Source: Sphaerochaetaceae bacterium
Lineage (GTDB): Bacteria; Spirochaetota; Spirochaetia; Sphaerochaetales; Sphaerochaetaceae
Assembly (NCBI GenBank): GCA_016302165.1
Contig: JAEDOD010000012.1
Span: 1 to 29,486, forward strand
Length of the DNA: 29,486 nucleotides
Direction of reading: 5' to 3'
This document shows, one piece after another, positions 14,117 to 22,961 of the stretch; the stretch's first letter is position 1; each line of letters opens with the position of its first letter. The notes beneath the pieces are model-generated. The model saw only the letters and a list, made by a program, of their open reading frames with translations. It ran no database searches and was not told where the DNA came from. The position numbers and the translations under genes are program-made.

Positions 14117-15790
14117 GTGCATTTTGTAAAGGGAGTTCTCAAATTTCTATTGGACCTTATGGTCATTGCCTTTTCCGCCTTTTTGGCATCTCTGGCCTTT
14201 CCCTCAAAATATGTGGAAAATGGGCTTCCCTTCCTTGCCTTCTTCTACCTTATTCCCATGTTCTACATCATTTGGAGAAGAGGCTGGGGCACAGTATGGC
14301 TATTTGGAGCTGTCTACGGCTTCCTTTTCTATCTCTTCTACAACTACTGGCTGGAGACCTTCCATCCTCTGGCAATTCTCATTGCGCCAATTCTGGAATC
14401 TGTACAGTACGCCCTGCTCTTCATGTGCCTCCGATTTAGCAAGACTCTATTCCGTAGGCATTACTCCATAGCTGCAGCCTTTCTATACACTGCCTATCTC
14501 TACCTGACCCAGCAGGGTTTCCTTGCCTATCCTTATGGAAATATTGCTTCTGCTGTCTACTCCTACACTCCATTGATTCAGATGGCTGAGGTCACTGGAA
14601 TCTGGGGAATCGGCATGGTTCTGGTGCTGCCTCAGGTCATATTCTCCGAAATACTATTTGAGAGGGACTGGAAAGGGTGCAGGAAAAGCTTCCTTTTCTC
14701 CCTTGCCCTCCTTCTTCTATCCTATGTGGGAGGAATGGTGTCACTGGAGATATGGGAGAAGAAGGAAAGCAGCAGAACCATCAAGGTTGCTGCTATCCAG
14801 CACTCTGCAGATACCTGGAAAGGTGGATACTCCACATATAAGGAGAACTTCGAGAACCTGAAGGCTTTGACACTGGAAGCCATGGAGGCTGAGCCAGATA
14901 TAGTGGTCTGGTCTGAGACAGCCTTCGTGCCTTCTGTGGCCTGGCACAGCGCTTATCCCAATAATGTGGCCACTTCAAAGCTGTGCAATGATTTTGTATC
15001 CTTCTGTTCCAACATAGGAGTTCCCCTTATTACAGGAAACCCGGAAGGAGTTATTAAGGATAAGGAGCTGGCTCCTATTCTTGAAAGCGGAGAGTGGAAC
15101 TGGAAGACATACAATACTGTAATCCTTTTTGCTGACGGAGGAATCCAGGGGACATACAGAAAGCAGCACCTGGTTCCATTTACAGAGTATTTCCCTTATG
15201 AAAAGGAGCTTCCCTGGCTCTATGAGCTTCTTCTTGCCAATGACTACAAATGGTGGGAAGTCGGGGAGGAGGCAACTGTATTTGAGTATGATGGGCTAAA
15301 GTTCTCTACTCCCATCTGCTTTGAAGATACCTTTGGAGCCTTGAATGCAGAGTTTGTGGCAAATGGCGCTGAAGTGTTATTAAATCTCACTAACGACTTC
15401 TGGTCCCAGGCTTTGCAGGCTGAGCTTCAGCACTATCAGCTTGCTGTATTCAGGGCTGTAGAGAACCGTAAGCCTCTTCTGAGGAGCACAAACAGCGGAA
15501 TAACCTGTATGGTGGATGTTACAGGTAAGACCTATGGGATCCTGCCTCCCTTCGAGAAAGCCTGGGGGATATATGAAATGGAGCTTTATGAAGACCAAGG
15601 TCTTACTTTCTACACCAGGCATCCTGATCTCTTCGGTAAGCTCCATGTGGCCTTGGCAGCCCTGTCTGTGGCTTTGGGAATAAGTCTGAAGATTTCTTCT
15701 CCTATCATCAGACGCAGAAAAGAGAGAAAAGACAGGGAAGAAAGATTAAGTCATCTCTTTGAAGGAATGGACGAAAGCACAGAGTGCTGA
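14117..15790 (+). CDS. lnt: Apolipoprotein N-acyltransferase
   Basis: Lnt adds the third acyl chain to the N-terminal cysteine of lipoproteins in the inner membrane, the last step before their export to the outer membrane. The first 200 residues carry about six membrane helices. The periplasmic nitrilase-like domain follows, with the catalytic triad visible as Glu267 (VVWSETAF), Lys349 (YRKQHLVPFTEYFP) and Cys401 (PICFEDTF). A final hydrophobic segment lies near 515-532. The 557-residue length is slightly above usual, with a charged C-terminal tail. The start is a GTG with AAGGAG six bases upstream. Its presence supports a diderm organism. It follows the ROK gene by 60 bases and may share its transcript; a TAGAAT at 14093-14098 has no convincing -35. 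Confidence 0.93.
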   Translation: MHFVKGVLKFLLDLMVIAFSAFLASLAFPSKYVENGLPFLAFFYLIPMFYIIWRRGWGTVWLFGAVYGFLFYLFYNYWLETFHPLAILIAPILESVQYALLFMCLRFSKTLFRRHYSIAAAFLYTAYLYLTQQGFLAYPYGNIASAVYSYTPLIQMAEVTGIWGIGMVLVLPQVIFSEILFERDWKGCRKSFLFSLALLLLSYVGGMVSLEIWEKKESSRTIKVAAIQHSADTWKGGYSTYKENFENLKALTLEAMEAEPDIVVWSETAFVPSVAWHSAYPNNVATSKLCNDFVSFCSNIGVPLITGNPEGVIKDKELAPILESGEWNWKTYNTVILFADGGIQGTYRKQHLVPFTEYFPYEKELPWLYELLLANDYKWWEVGEEATVFEYDGLKFSTPICFEDTFGALNAEFVANGAEVLLNLTNDFWSQALQAELQHYQLAVFRAVENRKPLLRSTNSGITCMVDVTGKTYGILPPFEKAWGIYEMELYEDQGLTFYTRHPDLFGKLHVALAALSVALGISLKISSPIIRRRKERKDREERLSHLFEGMDESTEC

Positions 15791-15805
15791 GTTTCCGTGG
15801 TATTA

Positions 15806-15834
15806 TTGAAAAAACAATGGTACCATTCTACTTA
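15806..15834 (+). promoter_or_regulatory. Candidate promoter of yqeC
   Basis: TTGAAA (15806-15811), 17 bases, TACTTA (15829-15834). The predicted transcription start (about 15841) would lie downstream of the first ATG at 15834 and upstream of the ATG at 15858, which has a weak GGA six bases before it. If correct, the protein starts at 15858. The palindrome TGGTACCA lies in the spacer. Confidence 0.35.
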
Positions 15835-16547
15835 TGTTCAACGGACTATGGAATGAAATGGAAAAGCAGTTGGTGGAGGGAGGGAAGGCCTTCATATCCG
15901 TTACCGGAGGCGGAGGAAAGACCACCTTTCTCATTGCTTTCTCCTCCTATCTGAAGAGTAGGGGATACTCTGTGCTGCTATCCACCAGCACAAAGCTGGC
16001 TCCTCCATGGAAAGTTGACTACAAGGCTGATATGGTTTTCCTGAAGGAAGATGTCATGAACTACTTTCCGAAGAAGGGGGAGACAGTATTCTATGCCCAC
16101 TATGATGAAGAGAAGGGTAAGGTAGTTTCTCCAGAGGAAAGGATAGTTGCTTTATTGAAGCCTAGATATGATGTGGTCATAGTTGAAGCTGACGGCTCCA
16201 GGAATCTGCCCTTCAAGATCCACACCTCCCGGGATCCTGTAATCTGGAAAGACACCACTTCAGTAGTTGCCATATGTGGAATGTGGGGACTGGGAAAGAG
16301 AACGGGGGAAGTAAGCTTCGGAGAAGAGACTGACAGCGTGGTGGATAGAGATTACCTTCTTTCATACATCTCCTCCAAGGAAGGTTTATCCAAGGGAATG
16401 GATGGCCACAAGGCCATATACCTATTTAATGGAGCTGAAGCAATGGGTACGGAAGAAAGAAAAGTTTTCCTTTCCCTTCCCATTGCTGAGGGGAGAAAGG
16501 GATTTCTTGTTTCCCTGAGGGAGGGGAAGATCTATGGAACTCTTTGA
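15834..16547 (+). CDS. yqeC: Selenium cofactor biosynthesis protein YqeC
   Basis: YqeC is a P-loop protein linked by genome context to selenium-dependent molybdenum hydroxylases (purine or xanthine dehydrogenase-like enzymes with labile selenium); its exact reaction is not settled. The sequence shows the N-terminal nucleotide-binding loop SVTGGGGKTT (about 22-31), then STSTKL and the acidic VEADGSRNLPFK block (about 119-130), which is characteristic of the family. At 229-237 residues it has normal length. The end overlaps the start of the XdhC-YqeB fusion gene by 14 bases, so the two are translated together. The start could be the ATG at 15834 or the one at 15858, the latter favoured by the predicted promoter. 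No hydroxylase gene is in the window. Confidence 0.87.
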   Translation: MFNGLWNEMEKQLVEGGKAFISVTGGGGKTTFLIAFSSYLKSRGYSVLLSTSTKLAPPWKVDYKADMVFLKEDVMNYFPKKGETVFYAHYDEEKGKVVSPEERIVALLKPRYDVVIVEADGSRNLPFKIHTSRDPVIWKDTTSVVAICGMWGLGKRTGEVSFGEETDSVVDRDYLLSYISSKEGLSKGMDGHKAIYLFNGAEAMGTEERKVFLSLPIAEGRKGFLVSLREGKIYGTL

Positions 16548-18042
16548 AAAATGTGCTCTTTGGGAGAGGATGAGACTTCCTTTCGCTTTACTGACCATAG
16601 TGGAGGCCAAGGGCACTGTCAGCAGAAGAAGCGGAAGAATGGCTGTCTCCAAGGATGGAGAGAAAGCAGGAACCATAGGTGGTGGAGCCCATGAAGCTGA
16701 AGCTGTTGAAGCTGCATTGGATGCAATAAAGACAGGCCAAGGGGAGAAGAAGAGAATCAAGGTAAGGGATAAGGGAGAGATTGAAGTCATGATAGATATT
16801 CCTATTCAGGATAGATCACTGGTAATCATCGGCGCGGGGCATGTAGGTCAGGCTCTCTATGAAATGTTCTATAGACTAAAGTGGCACGTAACGGTATTGG
16901 ACAGCAGAAAGGAACTATTGAGTGAAGCTTCCTTTCCCTTTGCAGAGCGTCTCTGCCGAGATGATGTTGGCTCTGCCTTATCTCATGTGGTCCTGGATTC
17001 AAATACAGCTGTGGTCTCCACCATACCTGAAATGAATCAGGAGATTCTTCCCCTTCTTCTGGAGAGCGACGTGTTCTACATCGGGCTTCTCTCTTCCAGA
17101 AAGAGATTGATAAGTGGAGACAAGAGGGTCCACTCTCCCATGGGAATAGATATTGGAGAGGAGACAGTGGAGGAGATAGCACTTTCCACAGCTTCTGAGA
17201 TTCTGGCTGCAAGAAATGGCAAGTCACTTCGTCCCCACTCCGAGTGGAGACGGAGACTGGTGGTGGTGAGAGGAGCCGGAGACCTGGCCACAGGAGTCAT
17301 CGTAAGACTCCACAATGCCGGATACAGCTGCATTGCCCTGGAGACAGAGAAACCTACTGTAATAAGACGCACTGTCTCTTTTGCTGATGTAATATATGAA
17401 GGGACAAGAAGTGTGGAGGGCGTAGAGTGTGTTCTGGTAGAGAACACAGATGAAGCACTGGAAGAATTGAAGAAGGGCAAGGTTCCGCTTCTTGTCGACA
17501 GTGAAGGAAAGACAATAGACGCTTTGAAGCCTGGAATAGTTGTGGACGCAATCATAGCCAAGAGAAATCTTGGAACCCGTATAGACATGGCTCCTCTTGT
17601 GGTGGCCATGGGGCCGGGATTCACGGCAGGAGTGGATGCAGACGTGGTCATCGAGACCATGAGAGGCCATAGGCTGGGACGCTTGATCTATTCCGGTTCA
17701 GCACTGCCAAACACAGGTACTCCTGGTCTTATTGGAGGAAAGGGAAAGGAGAGGGTCATCCACTCCACAACTTCTGGAATCTTCAGAGGAGTAAGGAAGA
17801 TCGGAGACCTGGTGGAGGAGGGTGACACTGTGGCCTATGTAGGAGATGTTCCTCAGAAGACTACCATTTCCGGTCGTCTGAGAGGCCTTTTGCATGATGG
17901 CCTTACAGTTCCTGAACACTTCAAGATTGCAGATGTGGATCCCCGAGGACAGGAGACAGACCACACTACAATCAGCGATAAGGCCAGGGCCTTGGGAGGC
18001 GCTGTACTGGAAGCCATAGATTCCTTCCTTTCCAAGGCCTGA
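16534..18042 (+). CDS. XdhC-like / YqeB fusion, selenium-dependent molybdenum hydroxylase maturation
   Basis: Two families are joined in one 502-residue chain. Residues 1 to about 235 are XdhC-like: an N-terminal AKGTVSRRSGRMAV...TIGGGAHEAEAV segment, then a Rossmann domain starting VIIGAGHVGQAL (about 96-107), and a C-terminal SSRKR...PMGIDIGEETVEEIALS region. XdhC inserts sulphurated molybdenum cofactor into xanthine dehydrogenase-type enzymes. Residues about 239-502 match the YqeB (EF2563) family, opening with RRLVVVRGAGDLATGVIVRL and containing VAMGPGFTAGVDADVVIETMRGH and a biotinyl-like barrel segment (GDLVEEGDTVAYVGD). GGAGGGG precedes the ATG. Overlap with yqeC by 14 bases confirms a two-gene operon. 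The set predicts a selenium-containing molybdenum hydroxylase elsewhere in the genome. Confidence 0.88.
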   Translation: MELFEKCALWERMRLPFALLTIVEAKGTVSRRSGRMAVSKDGEKAGTIGGGAHEAEAVEAALDAIKTGQGEKKRIKVRDKGEIEVMIDIPIQDRSLVIIGAGHVGQALYEMFYRLKWHVTVLDSRKELLSEASFPFAERLCRDDVGSALSHVVLDSNTAVVSTIPEMNQEILPLLLESDVFYIGLLSSRKRLISGDKRVHSPMGIDIGEETVEEIALSTASEILAARNGKSLRPHSEWRRRLVVVRGAGDLATGVIVRLHNAGYSCIALETEKPTVIRRTVSFADVIYEGTRSVEGVECVLVENTDEALEELKKGKVPLLVDSEGKTIDALKPGIVVDAIIAKRNLGTRIDMAPLVVAMGPGFTAGVDADVVIETMRGHRLGRLIYSGSALPNTGTPGLIGGKGKERVIHSTTSGIFRGVRKIGDLVEEGDTVAYVGDVPQKTTISGRLRGLLHDGLTVPEHFKIADVDPRGQETDHTTISDKARALGGAVLEAIDSFLSKA

Positions 18043-18084
18043 TGTCTCAATGCTCCAAAATGGATGTAAAGTCTACAAGGAGAG

Positions 18085-18114
18085 TTGAACCCTTTTCTTC
18101 CTCTGGTTTATCAT
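18085..18114 (+). promoter_or_regulatory. Promoter of proAB (predicted leaderless)
   Basis: TTGAAC (18085-18090), 18 bases, TATCAT (18109-18114), then six bases TTCCAT and the ATG at 18121. Transcription should start at or next to the start codon. A GGAG (18079-18082) lies upstream, but it is before the -35 and would not be in the message. Confidence 0.58.
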
Positions 18115-18120
18115 TTCCAT

Positions 18121-19410
18121 ATGGAAGATCTCTTTGATTCATTTGCATCTGTCAGGAAAGCATCCTTCGCACTTGCCTCCTCCTCAATTGAGGAGAGGCG
18201 TAGGGCTCTCAAAGCCATCAGCGAAATATTGAAAAGGGAAGAGGAAGCTATCTTTTCTGAAAACAGAAAGGATGTGGAGAAAGCTAAGGAAGAAGGTATT
18301 CCTTCCTCTATTCTCCATCGTCTTTCCTTTGGAGAGGAGAAGGCCTCATCTTCAATCACCGGCCTTGTGGAGCTATCCAGACTGCCAGATCCAATTGGAA
18401 AAATCAGGGAGAAGAGGGAGCTTGATCCTGACTTTATTCTGGAGAAGAAGACATTCCCCATTGGAGTAATTGGAATGATCTTTGAAGCCAGGCCTGATGC
18501 CCTTATCCAGATTGCAGGACTTTCCTTGATGAGCGGCAACGGTCTTATCCTTAAGGGTGGAAAGGAAGCCACCAGGACCAACAGAAAGCTTATTGCCCTT
18601 ATTAAAGAAGCCACTTCTTCCTTCTCCTTCTCTTCATCCTGGATCATGGGCATTGAGAGCCATGAGGAGGTGGATGTGCTTCTGAAGGCTGAGAAATATG
18701 TGGATCTTCTTATCCCTCGTGGTTCCAACGGATTTGTCAGATACTGTATGGACCACACAAGAATTCCTGTCATGGGACATGCCGACGGAAAGTGCCACAC
18801 CTTTGTGGATGAAAGCGCAGACCTGAAAAAGGCTCTGGAAATATGCATAGATGCCAAGACCCAGTATCCAGCTGCCTGCAATGCCACCGAGACATTCCTT
18901 GTGCATAGATCAATTCTTTCCTCCTTCCTTCCTCTTCTGGACGAAGCTTTCCATGAAAAGGGAGTCTCTGTACACGCTGATTCCTCCTGTCTTAGATATA
19001 TGGACCATGCTTCACTTATGGAGAAAGGTGACGAGGATAAGGAATACCTGGCTCTTGAGTGCAATGTAATGGCTGTAGACTCACTTGAAGCTGCAGTAGA
19101 CCACATCAATCTCCATGGATCCCACCATACAGATGCAATCATTACTGAGAATAAGGAAAACTCCTCCTTCTTCACTTCCCGTACAGACAGCGCAGATGTA
19201 TTTGTGAACTGCTCCACTAGATTTGCAGACGGCTTCAGGTTCGGTCTGGGAGCTGAAGTTGGGATCTCCACCAGTAAGCTCCATGCCAGAGGTCCTGTGG
19301 GCCTGGATGGTCTTATGACCACCAAATGGATTCTGAAAGGCCACGGTGAGACAGTTGGAGAGTACAGCGGAAAGGATGGAAAGTCTTTCCACCATAAGGA
19401 GCTGATATGA
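18121..19410 (+). CDS. proA: Gamma-glutamyl phosphate reductase
   Basis: ProA reduces gamma-glutamyl phosphate with NADPH to glutamate semialdehyde, the second step of proline synthesis. The 429-residue protein has the aldehyde dehydrogenase-like layout. IGVIGMIFEARPDALIQIAGL and LKGGKEATRTN lie in the cofactor half, LIPRGSNGFVRY follows, and the catalytic cysteine block QYPAACNATETFLVH lies near the middle. The C-terminal region has FADGFRFGLGAEVGISTSKLHARGPVGLDGL, diagnostic for ProA. I place the start at the ATG at 18121; the frame is open to a TTG at 18085, but those bases form the promoter. The stop overlaps the proB start in an ATGA arrangement, so the enzymes that hand on the unstable phosphate are co-translated. 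Confidence 0.96.
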   Translation: MEDLFDSFASVRKASFALASSSIEERRRALKAISEILKREEEAIFSENRKDVEKAKEEGIPSSILHRLSFGEEKASSSITGLVELSRLPDPIGKIREKRELDPDFILEKKTFPIGVIGMIFEARPDALIQIAGLSLMSGNGLILKGGKEATRTNRKLIALIKEATSSFSFSSSWIMGIESHEEVDVLLKAEKYVDLLIPRGSNGFVRYCMDHTRIPVMGHADGKCHTFVDESADLKKALEICIDAKTQYPAACNATETFLVHRSILSSFLPLLDEAFHEKGVSVHADSSCLRYMDHASLMEKGDEDKEYLALECNVMAVDSLEAAVDHINLHGSHHTDAIITENKENSSFFTSRTDSADVFVNCSTRFADGFRFGLGAEVGISTSKLHARGPVGLDGLMTTKWILKGHGETVGEYSGKDGKSFHHKELI

Positions 19411-20525
19411 GAGATTTTTCTTCTGTAAGAAGAGTTGTCGTGAAGGTGGGCACCAACCTGCTTTCCTCCTCCACTGGTATCGACAAGGAAAGAATTCAAA
19501 TAATCGTCGATGAAATCTCAGAGCTTAAGAAAAAGGGATATCAGATAATCCTTGTGTCTTCAGGAGCTGTAGGTCTTGGAGCAAAGGCCATAGGTCACCT
19601 TAATCCTGTGAAATACATTCCTCTCAAGCAGGCCTGCGCCTCCATTGGCCAGCCCTTGCTGATGAGAGCCTATGAGGAGGAGTTCTCCAGACATGGCCTT
19701 CTATGCTCCCAGATCCTGATTTCCCGCTCTTCCCTTAACAACAGGAAGAGCTACAATAATCTTAGGGCCTCCGTAGGTGTCCTCCTGGATTTGGGAGTAG
19801 TTCCTATCTTCAATGAAAATGACGTGGTCTCCACTTCTGAAATCGGAGATAACTTTGGAGACAACGACAGGATGAGCGCCTACTGTGCCAGCAAGATGGA
19901 TGCAGAGCTTCTTATTCTTCTTACAGATATCGATGGAGTATACACAGGAAATCCCAAGACAGATAAGGATGCAAGAATGGTGAAGGAGATTACAGACATT
20001 ACAGATGAAGTGTTCTCCTATGCCAAGGGGGCAGGCTCCACCTTCAGTACAGGTGGAATGAAGACTAAGCTTCTTGCAGCAGAGATTGCCCAGAAGGGAG
20101 GATGCGGAACCATCATTGCCAGCGGTTACGAAAAGAATGTGCTCGAAAGAATCCTTAGTGGCGAGGATATTGGTACTTATATTCTTCCTACAGAAAGACT
20201 TAAGCAGAGAGAGCGCTGGATTCTCAATACTCCTTCTAGTGGCTCTGTGATGGTGGATGAGGGAGCTGCAAAGGCTGTATGCGCTGACCATAAGTCTCTT
20301 CTTCCCAAGGGTGTCAAAAACGTGGATGGAGTCTTCAGGAAGGGAGACGTAATCGATGTGGTGGATAGCCAGGGAAAGGTTATTCTTAAGGCTATAACTA
20401 GTTTCTCTTCCTCAGAGCTACTTAAGATCAAGGGCCTTTCATCCAAGGATATTCCAGAGAAAATCGGAGGAGCCCATAAAGTTGTGTTCCGACCGGAGGA
20501 TAGTGTAGAAAATGTCGAGTTATAG
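19407..20525 (+). CDS. proB: Glutamate 5-kinase
   Basis: ProB phosphorylates glutamate with ATP, the first and feedback-regulated step of proline synthesis. It has the amino-acid kinase domain: VVKVGTNLLS near residue 10, ILVSSGAVGLG near 50, ENDVVST and NFGDNDRMSA in the middle, LLTDIDGVYTGNP, and STGGMKTKLLAAEIA. A C-terminal PUA domain follows (about 280-372, beginning near SGSVMVDEGAAKAV). The 372 residues are the usual length for the PUA-containing form. It overlaps proA by 4 bases, and its own last 14 bases overlap the next gene. proC lies 4 kb away on the other strand in a different operon, so the pathway is split over two transcripts. Confidence 0.96.
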   Translation: MRDFSSVRRVVVKVGTNLLSSSTGIDKERIQIIVDEISELKKKGYQIILVSSGAVGLGAKAIGHLNPVKYIPLKQACASIGQPLLMRAYEEEFSRHGLLCSQILISRSSLNNRKSYNNLRASVGVLLDLGVVPIFNENDVVSTSEIGDNFGDNDRMSAYCASKMDAELLILLTDIDGVYTGNPKTDKDARMVKEITDITDEVFSYAKGAGSTFSTGGMKTKLLAAEIAQKGGCGTIIASGYEKNVLERILSGEDIGTYILPTERLKQRERWILNTPSSGSVMVDEGAAKAVCADHKSLLPKGVKNVDGVFRKGDVIDVVDSQGKVILKAITSFSSSELLKIKGLSSKDIPEKIGGAHKVVFRPEDSVENVEL

Positions 20526-21420
20526 GATAGTCTTCAGCAGGCAGGATCTGGGATATAGAATCTCAACACTATATAGGCAGCAGCAGTTTTCCATAGGTAT
20601 CCTTGATTTCGGAAGTAAGGAGGACCTTTTGGCTACCTTGGACTGGTATCTGGAGAACATGAACCTTTCCATTCATGTGTTGACCACAGAATTCAAGATG
20701 GACAGGTACGATATCCAGGACTCCTATCCTGAAGTCACCTTCATTGTGTTCAAGAATGACACTACCACCGGGGAATACATTAACGCTATGGCTGACGAGT
20801 GCTATACAGACTATTTCCTTATAGTACGGTCAGATATGGAGATCATTGCCTTTGAAAGCAAACCGCTCTTGGAGGTAATGAAAAGTAAAGACCATCCTGT
20901 GGCCATATCTCCTGTAATGCTCTCCTCCTCAGGGGAGATCATGCCTACTCTCCGTGCTCCCTATATCAGGGGAAAGGAGGTTGACCCTCAGTCCTTCCAG
21001 CCAGATATTGAAAGCGACAGCTGTCAGCCCACACTCTATCCTGTGCTTTGTCTTGGGTTATACGACAGAGCTCTATTGCAGCGCCTCAGAGGCTATGATG
21101 TAGACATTCTTGGTGAGTATTACCAGAGTCTGGACCTGGGTGTAAGGTCATGGCTCTTTGGCTACAAGATGTTCACTACAAGAAACCTTGCTGTAAGGTT
21201 TCCTAACCGTGTATCTGTCATTGAAGACAGAAGCGAATGCTCAGGTATGGACAGGTTCTATACCAAGGCCCTTTCCATAAAGAGAGTCTCCGGCAAGAAC
21301 ATGGTTTCAAAGTGGAAGCCCTATGTGGATAAGAAGGTTCTCTCTGAAGAGGTGAAGAAGAAGCAGGTTAATCTGCAGAAGACAGATTTCTTTACTCTCA
21401 TTGAGAAATGGGGAGAATAG
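20512..21420 (+). CDS. Uncharacterised protein, glycosyltransferase-like (GT-A-type features)
   Basis: I do not recognise a named family. The 302-residue protein is soluble, without signal peptide or membrane segment. The first half alternates strands and helices as in GT-A glycosyltransferases: an opening FSIGILDF and ATLDWYLENMNLSIHVLTTEF, then VTFIVFKNDTTTGEYINAMADEC, then YFLIVRSDME, where the S-D-x-E could stand for the metal-binding DxD. A later GYDVDILGEYYQSLDLGVRSWLFGYKMF resembles the acceptor-side region of family 2 enzymes. The fit is loose, and it could be a degenerate or structural relative. GGAGGA lies 11 bases before the ATG, inside proB, and the genes overlap by 14 bases, so it is co-expressed with proA-proB. 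The reason for linkage to proline synthesis is unclear. A terminator follows. Confidence 0.6.
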   Translation: MSSYRIVFSRQDLGYRISTLYRQQQFSIGILDFGSKEDLLATLDWYLENMNLSIHVLTTEFKMDRYDIQDSYPEVTFIVFKNDTTTGEYINAMADECYTDYFLIVRSDMEIIAFESKPLLEVMKSKDHPVAISPVMLSSSGEIMPTLRAPYIRGKEVDPQSFQPDIESDSCQPTLYPVLCLGLYDRALLQRLRGYDVDILGEYYQSLDLGVRSWLFGYKMFTTRNLAVRFPNRVSVIEDRSECSGMDRFYTKALSIKRVSGKNMVSKWKPYVDKKVLSEEVKKKQVNLQKTDFFTLIEKWGE

Positions 21421-21485
21421 ATATAAGTATTATTCTTAAATTGGAATGATATATTTGATTATTATTTATAGATTCTCAAAATAAG

Positions 21486-21510
21486 ACCGCACCCCGAAGG
21501 ATGCGGTTTT
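21486..21510. terminator. Bidirectional intrinsic terminator between the proAB unit and pncB
   Basis: ACCGCA (21486-21491) pairs with TGCGGT (21502-21507), with two further C-G pairs after one mismatch and a CGAA loop. TTTT follows on the plus strand, and TCTTATTTT follows on the minus strand. It lies between the convergent ends of the glycosyltransferase-like gene (stop at 21420) and pncB (stop at 21514) and can serve both. Confidence 0.85.
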
Positions 21511-21513
21511 ATC

Positions 21514-22959
21514 TCAAATCTTGTCTTCTGCCATCTTTGCCTGAAGAATGAGATTACCTTTCAGGTTCTTCAGCTCTGTGGAAAGGGACACCTTATAGAT
21601 GTGAGGGTTGACCTGTCTCTTGTATGATTTGTCGAAATGGGAAAGCTTCTCCCTGCTTGATTCCTGTATCTCCTTCAGGGTAGGGGAAGGAGCAATCCGC
21701 TTTCCGTTCTCCATCTGCTTTTTCAGTAGTGGTACAGCATCCTGATATGCATTCTTCCTCATCACAAACATATCCTGGGTGGAGAAGGGGTGGTAGAAAA
21801 TGTGGTTTTCTCCTTTATTGACCTTCTCTGAGTCAAGGGTAATGAGGTCTGCCAAGGCCTGGCCATTCTTGTCGAAGAAGCGGTAAACCTGCTTGATTCC
21901 AGGGTTTGTGGTCTTCTCGTAGGAAGAGGAGATCTTCAGGGTAGGGATGAAAACACCATTCTCCTTCTTTGCCGCCAGCTTATATACGCCCCCTAGAGCT
22001 GCCTGGTTTCCTCCTGTTACAAGATGGGTTCCGATTCCCCAGCTGTCGATGGGAGCGCCATCGTTGATTAGGGTAAGGATGATCTGCTCATTCAAATCAT
22101 TTGAGACACAGATCGTCGCATCCTCCAGTCCAGCTTCATCCAGCTTTGCCCTGGCTGCCTTGGTAAGGTAGGAAAGGTCACCGCTATCGATTCTGATGCC
22201 GATTTTCTTTCCCTTGGCCTTCTGCTCAAGGCCCACCTTAATTGCTGCTTCAATACCTGAGCCGAGAGTGTCGTAGGTATCGATAAGGAGAATACAGTTA
22301 TCTGGATAGATGTCGGCAAAAGCTCTGAAGGCCTGGTACTCATCTCCAAAGAGCATGATCCAGGAGTGGGCCATGGTTCCTGCCACAGGAATTCCATACT
22401 TTTTTCCTGCAAGAGTGTTGCTTGTCACGTCACAGCCGCCGATATAGCATGCTCTGGAAGCAGATAGTGCTCCATCTATGCCTTGGGCTCTTCTGAGGCC
22501 GAATTCCATGATGGATCCTCTGCCTTTTGTGGCCAGGCTCATACGGGAAGCCTTGGTGGCAATGAGAGTCTGGAAATTGATTGTGTTGAGAATCAGGGAT
22601 TCAATAAGCTGGGCATCCAGCATATTGGTCTCAATTCTGATCAATGGCTCCTGAGGAAAGGCAGGAGTTCCTTCATCGAAGGCGTAAAGGTCACCGGAAA
22701 ATGAATATGACTCAAGATATTCCAGGAATGAGGGCTGGAACTTGTTGAGGCTCCTCAGGTATTGGATATCTTCAGGACTGAATCTGAAGTTCTCCAGTTT
22801 TTCTATAAGATCCTCCAGTCCTGTAAAGATGGTGTATCCACCATTGAAAGGATTGTTCCTATAGAACATGTCGAAGACAACTCTTGGGTTATGATGCTCC
22901 AGGAAGAAGCCCTGCATCATTGTCAATTCATAAAAGTCGGTGACCAGTGCGCTTGTCAT
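21514..22959 (-). CDS. pncB: Nicotinate phosphoribosyltransferase
   Basis: This enzyme joins nicotinate with PRPP to form nicotinate mononucleotide in the NAD salvage (Preiss-Handler) pathway. The 481-residue protein begins with the family hallmark ALVTDFYELTMMQGFF and continues with FDMFYRNNPFNGGYTIFTGLED. Mid-protein blocks are EFGLRRAQGIDGALSASRACYIGGCDVTSN, GTMAHSWIM (conserved His), LIDTYDTLGSGIEAAI, and IRIDSGDLSYL, with CVSNDLNE and GIGTHLVTGG near the phosphate site. This order is typical of the longer bacterial form. It is the last gene of the minus-strand run trmL-proC-serS-pncB, two bases after serS, and ends at a terminator. The C-terminal tail (about 440-481) is charged and less conserved. 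Confidence 0.94.
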   Translation of the reverse strand: MTSALVTDFYELTMMQGFFLEHHNPRVVFDMFYRNNPFNGGYTIFTGLEDLIEKLENFRFSPEDIQYLRSLNKFQPSFLEYLESYSFSGDLYAFDEGTPAFPQEPLIRIETNMLDAQLIESLILNTINFQTLIATKASRMSLATKGRGSIMEFGLRRAQGIDGALSASRACYIGGCDVTSNTLAGKKYGIPVAGTMAHSWIMLFGDEYQAFRAFADIYPDNCILLIDTYDTLGSGIEAAIKVGLEQKAKGKKIGIRIDSGDLSYLTKAARAKLDEAGLEDATICVSNDLNEQIILTLINDGAPIDSWGIGTHLVTGGNQAALGGVYKLAAKKENGVFIPTLKISSSYEKTTNPGIKQVYRFFDKNGQALADLITLDSEKVNKGENHIFYHPFSTQDMFVMRKNAYQDAVPLLKKQMENGKRIAPSPTLKEIQESSREKLSHFDKSYKRQVNPHIYKVSLSTELKNLKGNLILQAKMAEDKI

Positions 22960-22961
22960 AA

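Noticed and set aside
18111..19499. A 462-codon open frame on the minus strand opposite proA/proB
   Set aside because: It is fully antisense to proA, whose conserved motifs are intact. The translation is low-complexity (Ser/Arg/Pro-rich) and matches no family. It arises from the codon usage of the real gene.
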